This document shows, one piece after another, positions 10,801 to 23,941 of a stretch of DNA of 64,000 bases. A program made the translations under genes and the position numbers. Under the pieces are notes generated by a model. It was not told the DNA's origin. It did not search any database and saw only the letters and a program-made list of their open reading frames with translations. Origin of the DNA: Cyathus striatus (lineage: Eukaryota; Basidiomycota; Agaricomycetes; Agaricales; Nidulariaceae); assembly GCA_025738555.1 (NCBI GenBank), contig JAOVFP010000003.1:1612001-1676000 (forward strand), in the 5' to 3' direction. Position 1 is the first letter of the stretch, and each line of letters opens with the position of its first letter.

Positions 10801-13762
10801 GTCACGCATTACTTAATACTTAGTAAGTCACTAGTCACTAGTGACAGTGTGGGATATCAACAAGTGCTCACGTGGGTTTTGTGTACGCGTTCATTGACAA
10901 TGTTTGGCAATAGCTTCAGCTTGCCAATGCCAGCATGCTTCAATCAACCGACGTTAGTTTTCTTTCACGTCCAACTCCTCCGAGTCGATCTCGTCTCTTT
11001 CGCTTTCATTATGCTATGTGCTATCTCAGGAGATGCATTGATATGTAACTAGGTCACTTGGCATCAAAGAAAAGACCCAGCATGCGAAGATTGGTCTCAG
11101 TGGTAAGACGAAGAAGCTCACAAAGTCTAGTAGGAAACTCTCGCACATATGGTGGAGAGAATACAATGAGGGAGTACTGTATTGACAGGTCTGTCTCATT
11201 CATTTCCGAGCTATTTCTACTTACAACTTGTACCCAGATTGCATGTCAACACCCTCTAAGCCCTCATCCTCGGCACCTGCACTCCCCAAATCACACATTC
11301 TCCGCCCTCCCACCTCTCCTGACTGGTATTTTTTACCCCCAGCATTACAGCCAGCCACAAGATTGCCTGCATCGTCTGCACCGCCCGTCATTTCGAAGTC
11401 TGTAAGACTTAATTACACCGAGCAGTAATGTGGGAATGGGACTTGTTTTTGGACTGATTCCCATTCTACCAAGGGTTATTGGCTTCTGCGAGAGACTGGG
11501 ATGATGGAGACGCATAGGCTCGCAGTCGGTCTTGGGGGGGTGGTGCGGGCTTGCGTCTCTGCTTGTGCCTTGTCTCGTTTCACATGACTATTTGTTCAGG
11601 GCTATGTTTCTTGATTTATATTAGTTATGTATTTATGACCGGTTGATAAGTATATTATGTGTGCTGAGCAGGCTGGTTGATACTTTCGAGGGGTAACACG
11701 AGTGGAGACGCCTGGGAGGCGAAGGCTATCTCAACCAATAGTGCAGAATCCATACTGTAGTTATAAGCTGCACGGTGTATACACTATGTAGGTATAAATA
11801 ATATTTTATTTTGTGAGAATAATTACACCTGTCTCTTAAGACTCTAAGGGCTTTGGCCTTACAAAGTCCTGAAAAGTTTGCGCTAGACTCAAATTTAAAT
11901 GTGTGTGCGCTACAGAAATGTTTGCGCTGGGACCAAAAATGTGTGCCGAACGACGTCCGAAATGTTTGCGCTCGGATCAAAAAGTGTTTGCGCTGGTCCA
12001 AAAATGTTTGCGGTGCACATTAAATGTGCACTTTGACCGCCATAGCGAAGTTTCTCAATGATCCACCAATTAGACAATTTGACTTTCTTGAGTTTCAACT
12101 GTTCAGCAGGCTTACGATTATTGGGCCTATCGTCATTATAGTGGATGGACTTGAAAAATGCACTGATCGAGGAAATATACTGGAACTGCTGTCAAAATTT
12201 CCTCCAAATATCCGACTTATGATTACTTCAGAACCTGCAGAAGACATCACTGCAGCTTTCTCCGCTGGATCATCGATTCTGCATAAAATGACGGCGATTG
12301 AAGATGATGATATATGGGGAAGCCTCGAGTTATACGTACCTGGCTTTCTTTCCATTTTAGAGCAGTCAAGGCCAAACCTTTTTTTTCTGCATTCTCGTCA
12401 GGATATCGCTCAAGAAATCCGTGTGAAGGGCGGTGGAGTTTATCTACTAGCCCAAGTAGTTTTAGAATTCATCGCCATGGTAGATGATGAAGTTGCTACA
12501 ATGTTTCTGGGATTGATTTTCACCTCACATCGCCCGAAAGATGCAGTGAAGGCAAGACAAATCATCAGCACCTGTTTTGTGTCGATTCTGGAAACATATA
12601 ATCCTCCTATCTGTTTCGGGCTTTTTGGGAAATGGGGACGTGAACCTGGTGAATCTCTTCGAAAGCTTGTACAGTGCCAGTACATTCCAGTTAAAAATGG
12701 CTATGTGGAAGTCAGACATCACTTTGCGATGTTTGCCACCGATATTATCGATCAATTCTATCTGCGCTGTAGGCCTCCGACACATTGTAATTTTAACAAA
12801 GTTCTTCAAGCCGTATCAGAAGTCAAATATTTAAAGCATCTTCCAGCGCTGTACGATAAATGTATATCGAGAGCATTACACTGTATGCTTGCCTGCAAAT
12901 GTTCGAGTCCACCGGAGATATTGAAGAAAGGACATCGGGATACTCTAGAGTATCTTCTCAGCAATCACTGGCGGAGGTGTATTCACGGGCCGCCTCCTCA
13001 GGGGGAATCAGTAATATCGTGGGCCCTTCGACGCCATCATAAAGCTTTGCAAGTATACAGTGATGTGGGACATGCTGTCACAACTCATAAGCCCACTTTA
13101 GTCTTGCTTACATCTCCTCTCGAATATTCTGGGATATCAATGACTACAGACAAAATCACCCTTCTTCAAATTAATTGTAATATTGAGGTGTTGTTGCATA
13201 TTACATTTTGCAGTAATACCGTGAATTAACTGATTTTCCTATGTTAAGTTCTTTGCCGATATGCCATTGCACATCGAAGTTTCGATTTATAGAGCTACAA
13301 CAGAAGAGGGAATAATATTACTGGACAAGATGAAAGAAAATGTTGAGAAATCAAATTATAATATCACGCCCTACCGCGAAGGTCTAGACGAACCTGGCGT
13401 TCGAGTAGTCAAGAATCCTCTCACAGGAAAGTATAGCTGGTTTGTCAAGGAGATACCAAGAATCAAAAATTCGCTCCACAAGGAGCAGTCAGATCACACT
13501 CTCTGGTTTAACTGCTCAACTCCTGAGAGCAATGTCTCCCATATTAATGGTGATGTGACAGAAGGCCAGGGAGTTGGATTTATAAATTGTTTGCTTCCTG
13601 GCGACTGTATCGCAGTCATTACTAAATCCGAGGTACGTGATTATTGTGGCTGAACATTGTATGCTACCTCACTGCATTGACCTTTTTCAGTTGGCCTATG
13701 AACTTAATGTAGAGTTGACACTATATCAGGATGAGAAAGATATATGTACCTTGATGAACTAA
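7857..13762 (+). pseudogene. C2-NACHT NLR-like gene, copy A (disrupted)
   Basis: The same gene family as copies B and C. Exons: 7857-7878, 7933-8131, 8187-8305, 8362-8633, 8685-8735, 8788-8983, 9033-9234, then after an insertion 12045-13187, 13249-13632 and 13691-13762. It encodes an N-terminal C2-like domain (start MLDIIVE, then TYTLTVIVDEKIMLTYDF), a helical region ending QKERDERVLRLVQ...ECAYFVAQY, part of a NACHT module with Walker B IVIIVDGLEKC and LMITSEP, and the family's C-terminal domain (LLPGDCIAVITKSE). Three lesions are visible: a 25-nt palindromic insertion in exon 7 (about 9054-9078) that brings TAA into frame; a 2,744-bp inverted-repeat element at 9301-12044; and loss of the ~347 bp that carry the P-loop in copy B. 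I call it a pseudogene, though a truncated N-terminal C2/helical protein could still be made. Confidence 0.85.
9301..12044. mobile_element. Non-autonomous TIR element in NLR copy A
   Basis: The ends are a perfect 19-bp inverted repeat (TATGGCGGTCAAAGTGCAC) whose outer TA may be the target duplication. Subterminal arrays of GCGCAAACATTTTT-like words follow on the left (about 9345-9480) and, inverted, on the right (about 11890-12020). The 2.4-kb interior shows no recognisable transposase or other protein; its short ORFs look fortuitous. The left end lies in intron 7 of the host gene and the right end inside exon 8, so insertion was accompanied or followed by a deletion of host sequence. A TA target would fit Tc1/mariner-like elements, but without a transposase the class is open. 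Confidence 0.8.
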
Positions 13763-15671
13763 ATAATGATGTACACTAGTTCGTTACTTTACCACAGAAG
13801 TAATTTCAGAAGCATATTTGGCTGAATCGTATTTTATTTGTTGGATTATTTGTCACGAATGGTTAGGCTTAAATTGGCTACTAATCACTACAACGATATC
13901 AAGACGAAAATTGAAACCTGCTAGAGCAAACGTGGTCTGTGTAAGCTGGGGCAATGCGAAGAGGAGCCGAACTAACCTGGTGAAGCAGCGAAGGGATGGC
14001 AGGTGATGTGTAAGAGGCAGAAGACGATGAAGCAGTGAGCACCATGAGATGAAGTTGGTGTAGCAACCTGAACAGATTTCGGCGAAAACATAGCACCACG
14101 ACACCAAGAAGGTAGTAGCCTGCGTCCGAGTCAGTGGTGATGTGGTGATGCCACAACCTTCCTCGACTCGAGCTCGGGAGGTTTGGTGTTTGGTCAATAC
14201 GAGCTTTTTGATTTGAGTGGAATGTGTATGTGCGAGACTTGAGGGCAGACTCTCAATCGTGAACTTGAGGAGGGGGGCATACAATCGCACAATCATGTCC
14301 TTGTAAAAGTTGAGGCTGTGATGTGGGTTGCAATTGATGTGAAAAGACACGATGCAAGTATACTTTATTGCTTGTGTTTGAAGATGAGGAGGAGGGGTGA
14401 TCAGCTGCCGGAGAGACAGCCCCCGTTCTCCTCCGAAGAATCATCTCCATCTCCTGTCCCCTATAATTCACATTTCGCCACAGTGGAAAAGAGACTGGAG
14501 ATGCAATCGGCTCATGTTGTCAAAACGTTATTGGTGAGGGTATTTTACGGACCCAGCATTTAAAACTGTACAACGCAGCGCTGTACGATCAGTAGTTGAA
14601 ATTTTGAAGGGTCACACGATGCCGTGAAGTCGGTCCTACGATGAATGGGAGTAAATGATACCAGCTGAGTGCTTGGCAACACCGTCATAGTAGCATTACA
14701 TCCCTCGTCGGAGGGGGTAACGAGCTTATTGTCATTCGTGCCCACGCCAATAGCAACGGCCACAGTCCACGATGGTGGCTTTAGACGAACTCCTTAGGAC
14801 TAGAAGCCGGGCATGTCTATCGCTCTCCCACTTCCCTCTCTAATCTCTACCTCGTCTCTCACTCCCCCGTCTCGAAAAGGAGCTAGGCCGTGATGGGCCA
14901 TTGGTACTGGAGGGCGAGTCGCAGTGGTAGAGGTGAACCGGTGACGGATGACACAGTTGACTGCAGTAGTGTGAGCTTCGACTGAATGTAGACGTGTAGA
15001 CGTTGAGCCATACCTACGATGCCTTCGAGTGACCCTGGATCCAAAAAGGGTTACAGGAGAGACGAGAGGACGTAAAAGAGCGCATTCCCTCTTGTCTCAT
15101 CCAATCCTAGCGTATGCCCATAGTAGATGGAGTTAAGTAGAGGTGATTCACCCACTGAGCGTCACTGCGTTTCAGAGTATGGGTGTCCTTCAATCAACGA
15201 GTTAGTATCGCCACTCTAGAGTCTCATGGCCTAGGCTCGACAGAGGGGAACGAGAAGAAACGGTGGTAGGTCCAGATCATCAGATCTCTGCAATATGGTA
15301 ACTCACAGGGCGGTAAACATGCCAGCTCACTGAGCATTACTCACACGCCCGTAAGAGTTGAGCCAGGCTGTTGCCTTGATTGCAGTTGAACTTGTTGACA
15401 AACAGACAACATGCGCGTAACCAAGCTTAGCACACTTGTGACTTCCGAGCCTCTTGAAAGTCATGGCAAGAACACTATCTTGCATAGTGGTTAGTGCACT
15501 GTGAGCAACTGGAGGGAGAATGAAAGCAGTGGCGGACGCGGTTCATGGTAGACACACGCATACTAGGTTACCAATGTAGTTAGAATGAAATATATTGTGA
15601 TTACACTTGTAATTTACAGGATCGATACATTACACTCCAGTTCTGATCACCGTGCTTAATGTATCCTATTC
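13763..15671. other. gene-poor spacer, no recognised content
   Basis: A 1.9-kb stretch between NLR copy A and the Crinkler-like gene. A 165-codon open frame on the - strand (13853-14350) has no recognisable domain and no splice-supported extension. I see nothing else I can support. Confidence 0.4.
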
Positions 15672-18600
15672 CTAAACTTCGGAGTCACCAACACCCACCT
15701 GCACCAGGCCAGGCTGGACATAGGACTCTGGTTGTTTGCCGCACAGATAGGAAATATCGGTCCAGCCATAAGACGCAGCAGATCTGCTGTAAAACTGCTG
15801 CATCTTTCTTATAGCATCGATCGTACCTTGGCCACGGGGATGGTTAAGGAAATATGATGGCTGCAATACACTTTGATACAGTGGTTCATCCATGGGATGG
15901 ATAACCCGATATACATTGGATGTACAGCCATAAGAGAATAGGCTATAACGTGGGTGTTTGAGCCTATTTGACTCGCTCTGAGCAGCGTGTTTTGGTGGTT
16001 TCAATAGCTTCACATGTCCTTGGGCAGGAGTGGAATAGTCGTGAGAACTTTTGAGCCTTTTGGCAGAGCGCTCTTGTTCAGCATCTCCCTGTGCTTTCGT
16101 ATGAGTAACAGCGTGAAGATGGATTGGTCCTCGTACACCTAGTTCCATCACACTCGCAATGTAAGGTCTTTCTACCTCGGAATCATCTGGAAAGACACCA
16201 ATTTTTTCCTCGTCAATCTCGTAGTTGGCTATTGGCCCTGCGGTATCGTGATGCTTGACCTGAACCAATATAGCGGTCATGTTTGATTCGGATAAAGGCT
16301 TATCTTTGTCAAGGAGTACGGGATAGATTATATCTACCATACATTTACTTGAAAAGCAGACCATTGCCATTCCGCGGACAAACGCAGCTAGAATAGCATG
16401 AGATGTCACACCGCTGTCATCGCCCATCCGACCGAAGTGAGTGAAGCGTAACCAGGAATTTGCAAATGCTTCCCTTATACTTCTTGAATTGCTGCCAGAA
16501 TTCCGATTATCAGGAACATGATCCAGAATTATATTGATATGTTTATCGGTATAGAGCTCTTCAAGAAATGGAACAACGCCGCAACCCTCGCTGTATAATT
16601 TCTCAGGCCGAGATTTCTTGGTCGCTTTACGGTACGCCATCGTAAATAACAAGCGGGATACAAGCTCCCCACATTGGCCAACATCGATGGCTCCCTGGTT
16701 CACATGGTGGGATAGTATCCTCACCATCGCATTGGGGTGTACTTTTTCAAAATCGGCCATTACTTGCGAGGCCGCCTCTGCCAATATAGGCTCTGACGAG
16801 TAGCCAGAGTTGACATCCAGCCTGTCTATTGAGACAGCATAAGCAAGTCGCATATGCTTTGCGACTAGTTCAGCCTCTTGGTTGAAAGTTGCCAGATGAA
16901 ACGGCTCGTATGTTAAGGATACCAAAACGTCCAAAGTGGCAAGGATTCCCAAATCGCTCACGGAAGTCGAAGAAAAGGTAAAATATTTTTTGTTCAAAAG
17001 TTTTTCCTTTGCGAACATGAGAACGATATGTTCTAATTTTCGATCCATGACTTCCCGCGTGAAAAATAAACGCCATCTAGATAGGTGTATTAGTTGTTGT
17101 ATCATGGAAAAGACGTTTCTCCTCACAAAGGCCTGCCAAACTGCGCCATGAAGTGCAAGCCAGAAAGAATACCAAGCTTGAGTTCACCACGGCTCAACGG
17201 CAACGGAAATTCTGGGGAACAATCGAAAGCGATCTCCGTTATTGGCAAATGTATCCTGGTAGATTGTGCCAATCTGGACGATTTTGCAATGTAGGTACCA
17301 CGAGTCAGCTTTGGAACGCTTGGCACGGTCCGAGATAGAAAGACCGCTAACATAGTTGGGTAGTTGGTGAGCTCGTTTAGACAATCGAGCACCACACGAT
17401 ACATGTCAGTGTTCATTGCTAATATACCATTTGACTGATACTGCTTCATGATTGTGTGACTTATGAGGGTATCGGCTTCGTCAAAGCAGATCAGCAACTG
17501 AATGCTAGCATCAGACTCCTGTGGTATACTCCTTAAAAGGCTACCCAGAGCATTTGACGTGTTTTCAGACAACTTGTCTAAAGCACCGATTTCCTAAAAC
17601 AATAGCACCGATTAGTAAGTAGGATATTCCATACAAACTGACCTACCGTAAGTTGGACATTGCTCATACTAACGATCTTGTCATAGAGATGTGACCTTCT
17701 GGTTTCCCCGGGATTTTCTGGATTAGCCTCGGATAGATGGTTCTTCCACCATGAGGCAAGCTCCTCGGCCGTTTTCGATGTTCCTACATCATACATTACC
17801 AGTTCGTTTGAAATCTCAATGAATAGGTTCTTCAGAAACATAAGAACTCGAGAGCACGCCGAATCATACTGCTTTTCTGTCCGCATATAACCTGAAACAG
17901 TCACATCCGGAGGTGGATATGCTAGGGCTAGAAAAACATGTCAGTAAGTTGTATCGCATTGTTAAGAGACTCCTACCTAGAGATTCTTCCAGGTTTCTTA
18001 GATTAAAGGGTATGGTAAAGACGAAGCTTGCGGCTTCATGGACCATCCTAGATTTCCCAGTTCCTGAGCTCTGAATAATGGGAATCGAGTTGCCATAGAA
18101 GGTAGGACTTTTGATGTTCTCCCTGCACATATTGTTGATGTTGTATAAGAGAAGATGGTGCAGCTCTCCGCGGTACTGTTCCTGCCATCCTTTTTCAACC
18201 GTACTTTCTATATATTATATAGTCAGATAATACTTTCACTTTAACCGAAGTCACTCACCGAGGAATAAGTTAACATCGTCTTTGTTCCCATTTGCTCTCT
18301 TTTGTGACAAGAAGGGTTCTAATGATGGCGGCCACATCAATTACATGCGAAACTCGGGTGCAGAATGCTTACTGAATTCCCTGATCTCCTTGAATGACTT
18401 TGTCTGCCAACAACGCAGTGCTATCTCCACAAGTTCTGTGTTTTCGTTAATATATTCGTTTAAATATAATACAAGACGTGTCTCGTCCTGCGGATAAAAC
18501 GAATTATCCCAGTCCTGGAAACCACCATCAGCAGCCGATATGACCACACGTCCGATCACTTTCGCAAGGGCAAGCAGAAGCATTGGTCGGTCCAATCTGT

Positions 18601-18700
18601 CGACGTCTTTCGATAGTATCTCGATGTAAATATCCGGTATAAGAATATTTTTATCGAGTTCCGTGTGCCAGATATCCGATCCGACAGTGAATTTGCTCAT
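15672..18700 (-). CDS. Crinkler-like P-loop NTPase with C-terminal REase-like region; one in-frame stop
   Basis: Five exons on the - strand, 18259-18700, 17977-18207, 17647-17927, 17127-17593 and 15672-17076, join with correct phases to 941 codons. The P-loop is IQSSGTGKSRMV (about residues 192-203), the Walker B is LLICFDEADTL (about 351-361), and GRPLWRLFF spans the last junction. The C-terminal part has VDIIYPV followed by ILVQVK (lysine about 748), resembling the D...(E/Q)xK core of restriction-endonuclease-fold domains in Crinkler/CRN-type proteins of fungi. Members are proposed as effectors or conflict proteins; nuclease activity here is inference. Codon 120 is TAA (18341-18343) between ...SAPEFRM and LMWPPSLEPFLS..., a frame that otherwise continues smoothly, so CAA to TAA is likely. 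An ATG two codons later (18335-18337) could restart translation to ~819 residues. It may therefore be a very young pseudogene or N-terminally shortened. Confidence 0.75.
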
Positions 18701-21700
18701 GATGAGGTGTAAGTGGAAGTTTTTAAGTGGAGAATTGAGGAGAATGTGCTGAAGGAAATAGAGATGGATGATCTGCTCACAGTATATGTATTGGAAGTGT
18801 CAACTACGTTGACGGAAACCTTGCTTGCAATAAAAAAGAAATAATAAATTAATAAATTAGAAATAAAATATTTAAAGGATTAAAATATGGACTGTAGATC
18901 AAAAAGTAGTAATGCAAGATTGAGATTAATAAGCAGTGCGACGATGTCTGCTTAGAGGCAGAGATATGAGAGGGTCTAATTTATGTAGGACATTTAGTTT
19001 GCATGGTGTTATCTTATTATGTGTCAGAGGAGGGATTATAGTACGGATTGCAAGTAAATTGGCAGAGAATTCAATATGAGCTCTGTTCCCTGGATCTGCA
19101 TCCTGGTATGCCCCTTGAGTATCTGCACCCAGGAATCCTACTCTCACTGCAAACCCAATCCAATCCTCTGCTCAGGCCATCTTTCTCTCCTTCCTCCCTC
19201 TTCTTTCTTTCTCTATACTGCCACCATATAGACTAGAGCTTAGAAAACAAAAGAAAAAAGATTAAACAGAGGAGAATTCAATTGTACAACATCCCTGGGG
19301 AATACTTCAATTCCAAACTTTGTCTTTTGCTCTCTGTTAGATCCAGAGCCGCTGCACTTTCAACAGAGGAATGACAACCACAATGGCCACAATGACAGCG
19401 AGCAGCCCGCCAAGAAAGCCATGGTTGAGAAGGATGAAGATGTGAATATCAACATGGAGGATGATTCTGAGGGGTTAAGTCATAGGAAGAGGTGACCTGG
19501 TGAAGGAAGTGGGTGTTCTGTGAGCCCAAACCATTGGGCCCCTTCAAGGGCTGGATATCCTGCTTCTGGGTTCCCACAGGGGAATTCACTCCATGGCAGA
19601 TTTGACATGTCACCTATTGCAGTGCTGGTAATGGTGCTGCTGCATTTTTGGCTAGTGGAGCTGCAGCACATCAGAGCTCATATATGTGCTCTGGGTTGAA
19701 TGCACCTAGTCGGACACATTTGCCTTTAGATCCTGCTGGATACCTCATTCCTGTGCTTGGACATTATTTCCCTGGTGGGCCTGCAAAGCTTCTGTGGTGA
19801 TTAAACTATTGGGACATGCCTTGGATGCAAGGGAATGTTGGCTGATATTTGAACACAAGGGGATGGCAGTGCGACGGCTTGCCTACCCAACCAATTTTCA
19901 TGCTGACAGGAGGAGGCAATGGAGAGAGGAGGAGGCGGAGAGAGGTGGCAACGACCAATGAAGATATGTGGAGGAAGCAATAGAAGAAGGCCTAAACCAC
20001 CATTAGCAAACCGTTGAAAATAGGGATAATATTCTTGTGGGTGCATACTCACTGAGCTTCACAAGTACACCAAGAGAAGACAACATCATACTTGGTGGGG
20101 ACGTTATGAGATAGTAGAAGAATTTGAAGAGTCAATGAGTTATTGGTGGTGTTGAAAAGAGTGAATGTGCATGACACCTGGGGGATGGTGGGTCAATGGC
20201 AACATGACCAAAGAGGAAAAGGATACATACCAAATGCAAAGTCCTATCGGGACTCCCCCATTTCCCACCATCTAACATCCAGCATGATCAGAAATGGTGC
20301 AAATGGGAGCTTGATAGCAAACCACATAGTTCAAGAGTGGAATGACAATCAGTGTGGGACACAGCATGATCGATGACAGAGGTGCCCAACCACAAGAGAC
20401 AAGGCTTGAAAAACGTGGGAGTAGAGGTGAAGATCCAGGATGAAGTTGATGCACATCAGAGTACAGGGAAACGGGTCGAGATGCAGTGGGCAAAACATTT
20501 CATAAATGGAGATCATTCGTTCATGAAGACCACAATGCTGGGAAAAGTGCATGAATAGAAGCATGGCGGTGCCAAAGGAAAAGCATCACTAGAAATGCAG
20601 TCAATTATACAAAGTGTCATGAGAATAATGAAACATTACACCTGGTAGGTATCCCAGCCCCTTCTCATTCCCCTTGCAAGAACCATTGTAGACTGCCATC
20701 CAAAGTTTCTGTTAGGTTCGCCATGTGTTCACAGGTTTCGAAGAGGATAAACTATGTACAGGGAGATAGTTAGGGATCTGTGTTGAAAGGGAGTACGGGG
20801 ATGCTGCGGGAATGTTGACTAGCAGTGGAACAGGGGGTGAGTCATGTGCCTATGAACATGTTGCTGGAATGATAATTGCGTGATAGTGAGTGTACCATAC
20901 AGGCCCGGAAGCAGTTTGCCCCAGTACCCACAGATATTCACGTCCTTTTTTTTTGTATGGAATGGTCCCTCCATGATGTGATAAAAATGAGCCTACGAAC
21001 GATTAAATTGACTGCTTGGACAAGCCTGTATATATTAATTAAAACTGTTTTACCTCATTCAAATCATTCCATATTCGTATTGAGTTTTGCACGACACAGA
21101 CACTCCATGATGCATTTAAAATGAGCCCGCTTGGATTGGTCAGTATATATTACTGAACATCCGAATACATCTAGTAATTTCAATTTAAAATGTTGCGATG
21201 AGAGGATCCATCAAGCGACGAACGTCGACCACCTGACCGTGGGATAAGTCACGTGTTGGTTGAAAAGTGCAACCTATTTTCACCCGAGAGAGTACCTTGC
21301 AAGCAAGGTGATTAAACTGACTGAATGTAGGCTATCTCAATAGACCTTTTCAATAATCACAGCCTACTCACAGAACGTTATACCTACATTATCTTTATCA
21401 ATGCTAATTCAACCAATACAATCTGGATGCTTCTCACGACAATGAAGTGGATCATCCGCTTCGACGAAGCTGACTTCCAGCTTACACCATTGCCTGCATC
21501 CACGTATTATCAGAAATGTCATGAAAACCAAAATCATCTTGCAAGACATTAAGCCTTTATTCTCATTTCAATGTGTATTAAAGACAATTGCAAGGCTCCG
21601 GCGAAGAAATTACGACACTTATTACCGAAATATCTGGTCGGAATCGTTTAACGTTGATTTCGAAGTTGATAAATTTGAATCCTAAATTTGGTACTTGCTA

Positions 21701-22345
21701 CATTTCTTATCTTCACCATACTACATCTTGAGCACACCTAATCTACAGCTATATAATTGAAATTTACGTACTATAAGTTGTTGATCATGTTATCATGGCA
21801 TACAAAGTCATCTTTAGTAGTAAATTTCCTGTCTTTAAAGTCAAAGCACCCCCTCCACAATCCCCTACAATACCACACTCACGCCTCGGGCTTAATGTAA
21901 TCAATTGATTTAATAATTCCGTGCTCTAAGTTTAAGAGAAAGCGCTATACTTTGTAAGCGTGTGCTCGGTTCAACTGCGCGTGGGAACTACGTTGGAAAT
22001 AACAAGTTGTTGCGAAAGCGGGCTTTGGATGACAATTGTATGATTTATATTCGTTACTTTTACATTTACATAGGTGGTTACATGTTACAATACCAATATA
22101 TGTTGTGAATAGTGAGAAAATAGACAATTCCTGAAATTACGACAGTGTGACTTTACGGCGCAACCGATTTACGACTACAGTGAATTATTCCACACTCGGA
22201 ACTTCATACATGGCCCCTTGGGTGGAACGCGAGCACTCCCTCAGACTTGCACTGTGTTGCTAGTGCTGAGGTAAGCGACTCGATTACTTACAGTTTACTT
22301 CTCTTTTACTTACGGTACCTTTTAGCTATTATTCTTACACAACCT
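18701..22345. other. degenerate intergenic region, unassigned remnants
   Basis: 3.6 kb without a supportable gene. Around 19335-19495 (+) an open stretch rich in Asn, Asp and Glu (LHFQQRNDNHNGHNDSE) has coding flavour but ends in stops. Several 60-85-codon frames at 20143-20560 and 20876-21124 have no recognisable domain and no continuation. It may be a decayed mobile element, but I cannot identify which. Confidence 0.35.
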
Positions 22346-22351
22346 TCCGTC

Positions 22352-23810
22352 AGGAATCGTTCGAGCTTCAGTGTAGCAGCTCATATCGAATATCTGTGGA
22401 CCGTCAACGCATGTCGGTCGGTCGTTGGCAGTGTGAAATGAATCTTACAGGATGTTAGTAGGGGGCTTTTCGTCTTCTCTTACTGATACGATATGAGTGC
22501 ACATAGTTTTGACGCGGTGTGGTGACGAAGAAAGGGAAGTAGATAGAGCCAGCAGCGACAGACGGAGAACGGAGGGTGCCAGGAACCGAACGTACATCCT
22601 TTCCGGGCCCAAATTCACACGCTAGCAAGTCCGGACCTCTGGCTGCTGGTGTGCTCAAGCGCTCAGGCGCTCAACTCACATTTGGGCTGTCCATTTCGGC
22701 GCTTCCAGAAGACGCTTTCTTTCCCCCCGAAACATACTTACATCATACAGCGTGGTAGTGCGTGTTCACATTCCTTTCGTATCTTCTAATTCAAATTGTG
22801 TTTTCAACAAGATTTCAAGTGGTGCTATCATCCACATCCCAAGCTCAAGGACAACCATACATCGATTGCCTGCTTGCATTATTCGCTCTGTCCAGCGTCA
22901 ATCTTACCTGGTATTCTTTTACTTCATTGATCATTCGAAGAGTCTGTCCTCAAGGCCTCTTACAACAGCTCTTCGACTCTATCGGTCTGTCTATGCTATG
23001 TACCACATTCTTCTAGCATAAAAATATCCACGCATTCGATGGTCTAAGTATACGACATGCTTTCCCATGCTAATAGATCATGACAGATCGATAGTGGATG
23101 TGAAGACTTTGTGCCATTCGATTTCATGGTGAACCTTCGAGTACACCGTGTGAAAATGATGCAAGCGACGTACTGAATACCTGGACGAACATGTGAAATT
23201 CAGCACAGAAGTGTGTTTGTCGACTGATTATATCGGATCATCCATACTATCGAAGACACACCAACGTTGATTACCTGTATGCTCTTCATGATTATCATTC
23301 TGACTGAAACCTTGAACAAAATCCTGTCATTCAAGAAAACATATCTTCATAACAACATAACGATACACCTGGAGTGTCCATGGAGGTGATATTTCTCCCT
23401 CTGTCAAAGTGTTCTGCGCTTCATCGTATATTTTTTACATACAGTACATGTTCATCGATACCCTTGTGATACCCAGCGCATTTCGTTATTTATATAGAGC
23501 TCCCTAGATAATCAATATGCATCTGTGGATAGCGCCATCCGAAAGTTAGTCGATAGACACAAGGGCTTTAATATCCACTATCGATCTGTCACGATTCTAA
23601 CGGATCTTGGCTATAACTAATATTAGAAATCGAATGTGCAAAGGCTTTTAATATGCCACTATCAATATCTCACGTAACTGTGAACAAGGGAAGAAAATGT
23701 ATATTTAACTTTATCAATTCCATGCACATTTTGGGAGGGGCGCAGTTTTACAGACAGCTGAATAGATAGATTACGAAGAGATGCCTGAACGGTAAGAGCG
23801 AAGGATAGCC
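22352..23810 (+). repeat. dispersed repeat R1, copy 1
   Basis: Begins at the shared word TCGAGCTTCAGTGTAGCAG and is colinear with R1 copies at 37867-38900 and 43638-44665. All three share a TTAGTAGGG block, a GCTTTC-TTTCC block near 22715, the CAATCGATGG-like word near 23030, and a distal block (about 23626-23810) with TATCGATTCCATGCA-like and GAACAGATCGATTA-like sequence. No intact ORF is conserved between copies (identity roughly 75-80% by eye), so it behaves as an old non-coding repeat or a long-dead gene. Confidence 0.7.
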
Positions 23811-23941
23811 CACAGAGAAATAAAGCTTATCGATCCAAACCCCGTGGTAGTAACTCGTACTCGAGCAACGTCGACGATGCAAGCAAGTACCAACTCGTTT
23901 AGACACATAAACGAGCTTTTGAGTGCACTAGCTCTCCTCTC

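Noticed and set aside
13853..14350. 165-codon - strand ORF
   Set aside because: No domain, no homologous copy in the window and composition resembling random frames in non-coding DNA.
18260..18372. An intron that would remove the in-frame TAA of the Crinkler-like gene
   Set aside because: The GTAAGC donor at 18372 has acceptors giving either a 24-nt intron or a frame that loses the natural PPSLEPFLSQKRAN reading.
19335..19495. Possible retroelement gag-like fragment
   Set aside because: Only a short Asn/Asp/Glu-rich stretch; no zinc knuckle, protease, reverse transcriptase or LTR nearby.
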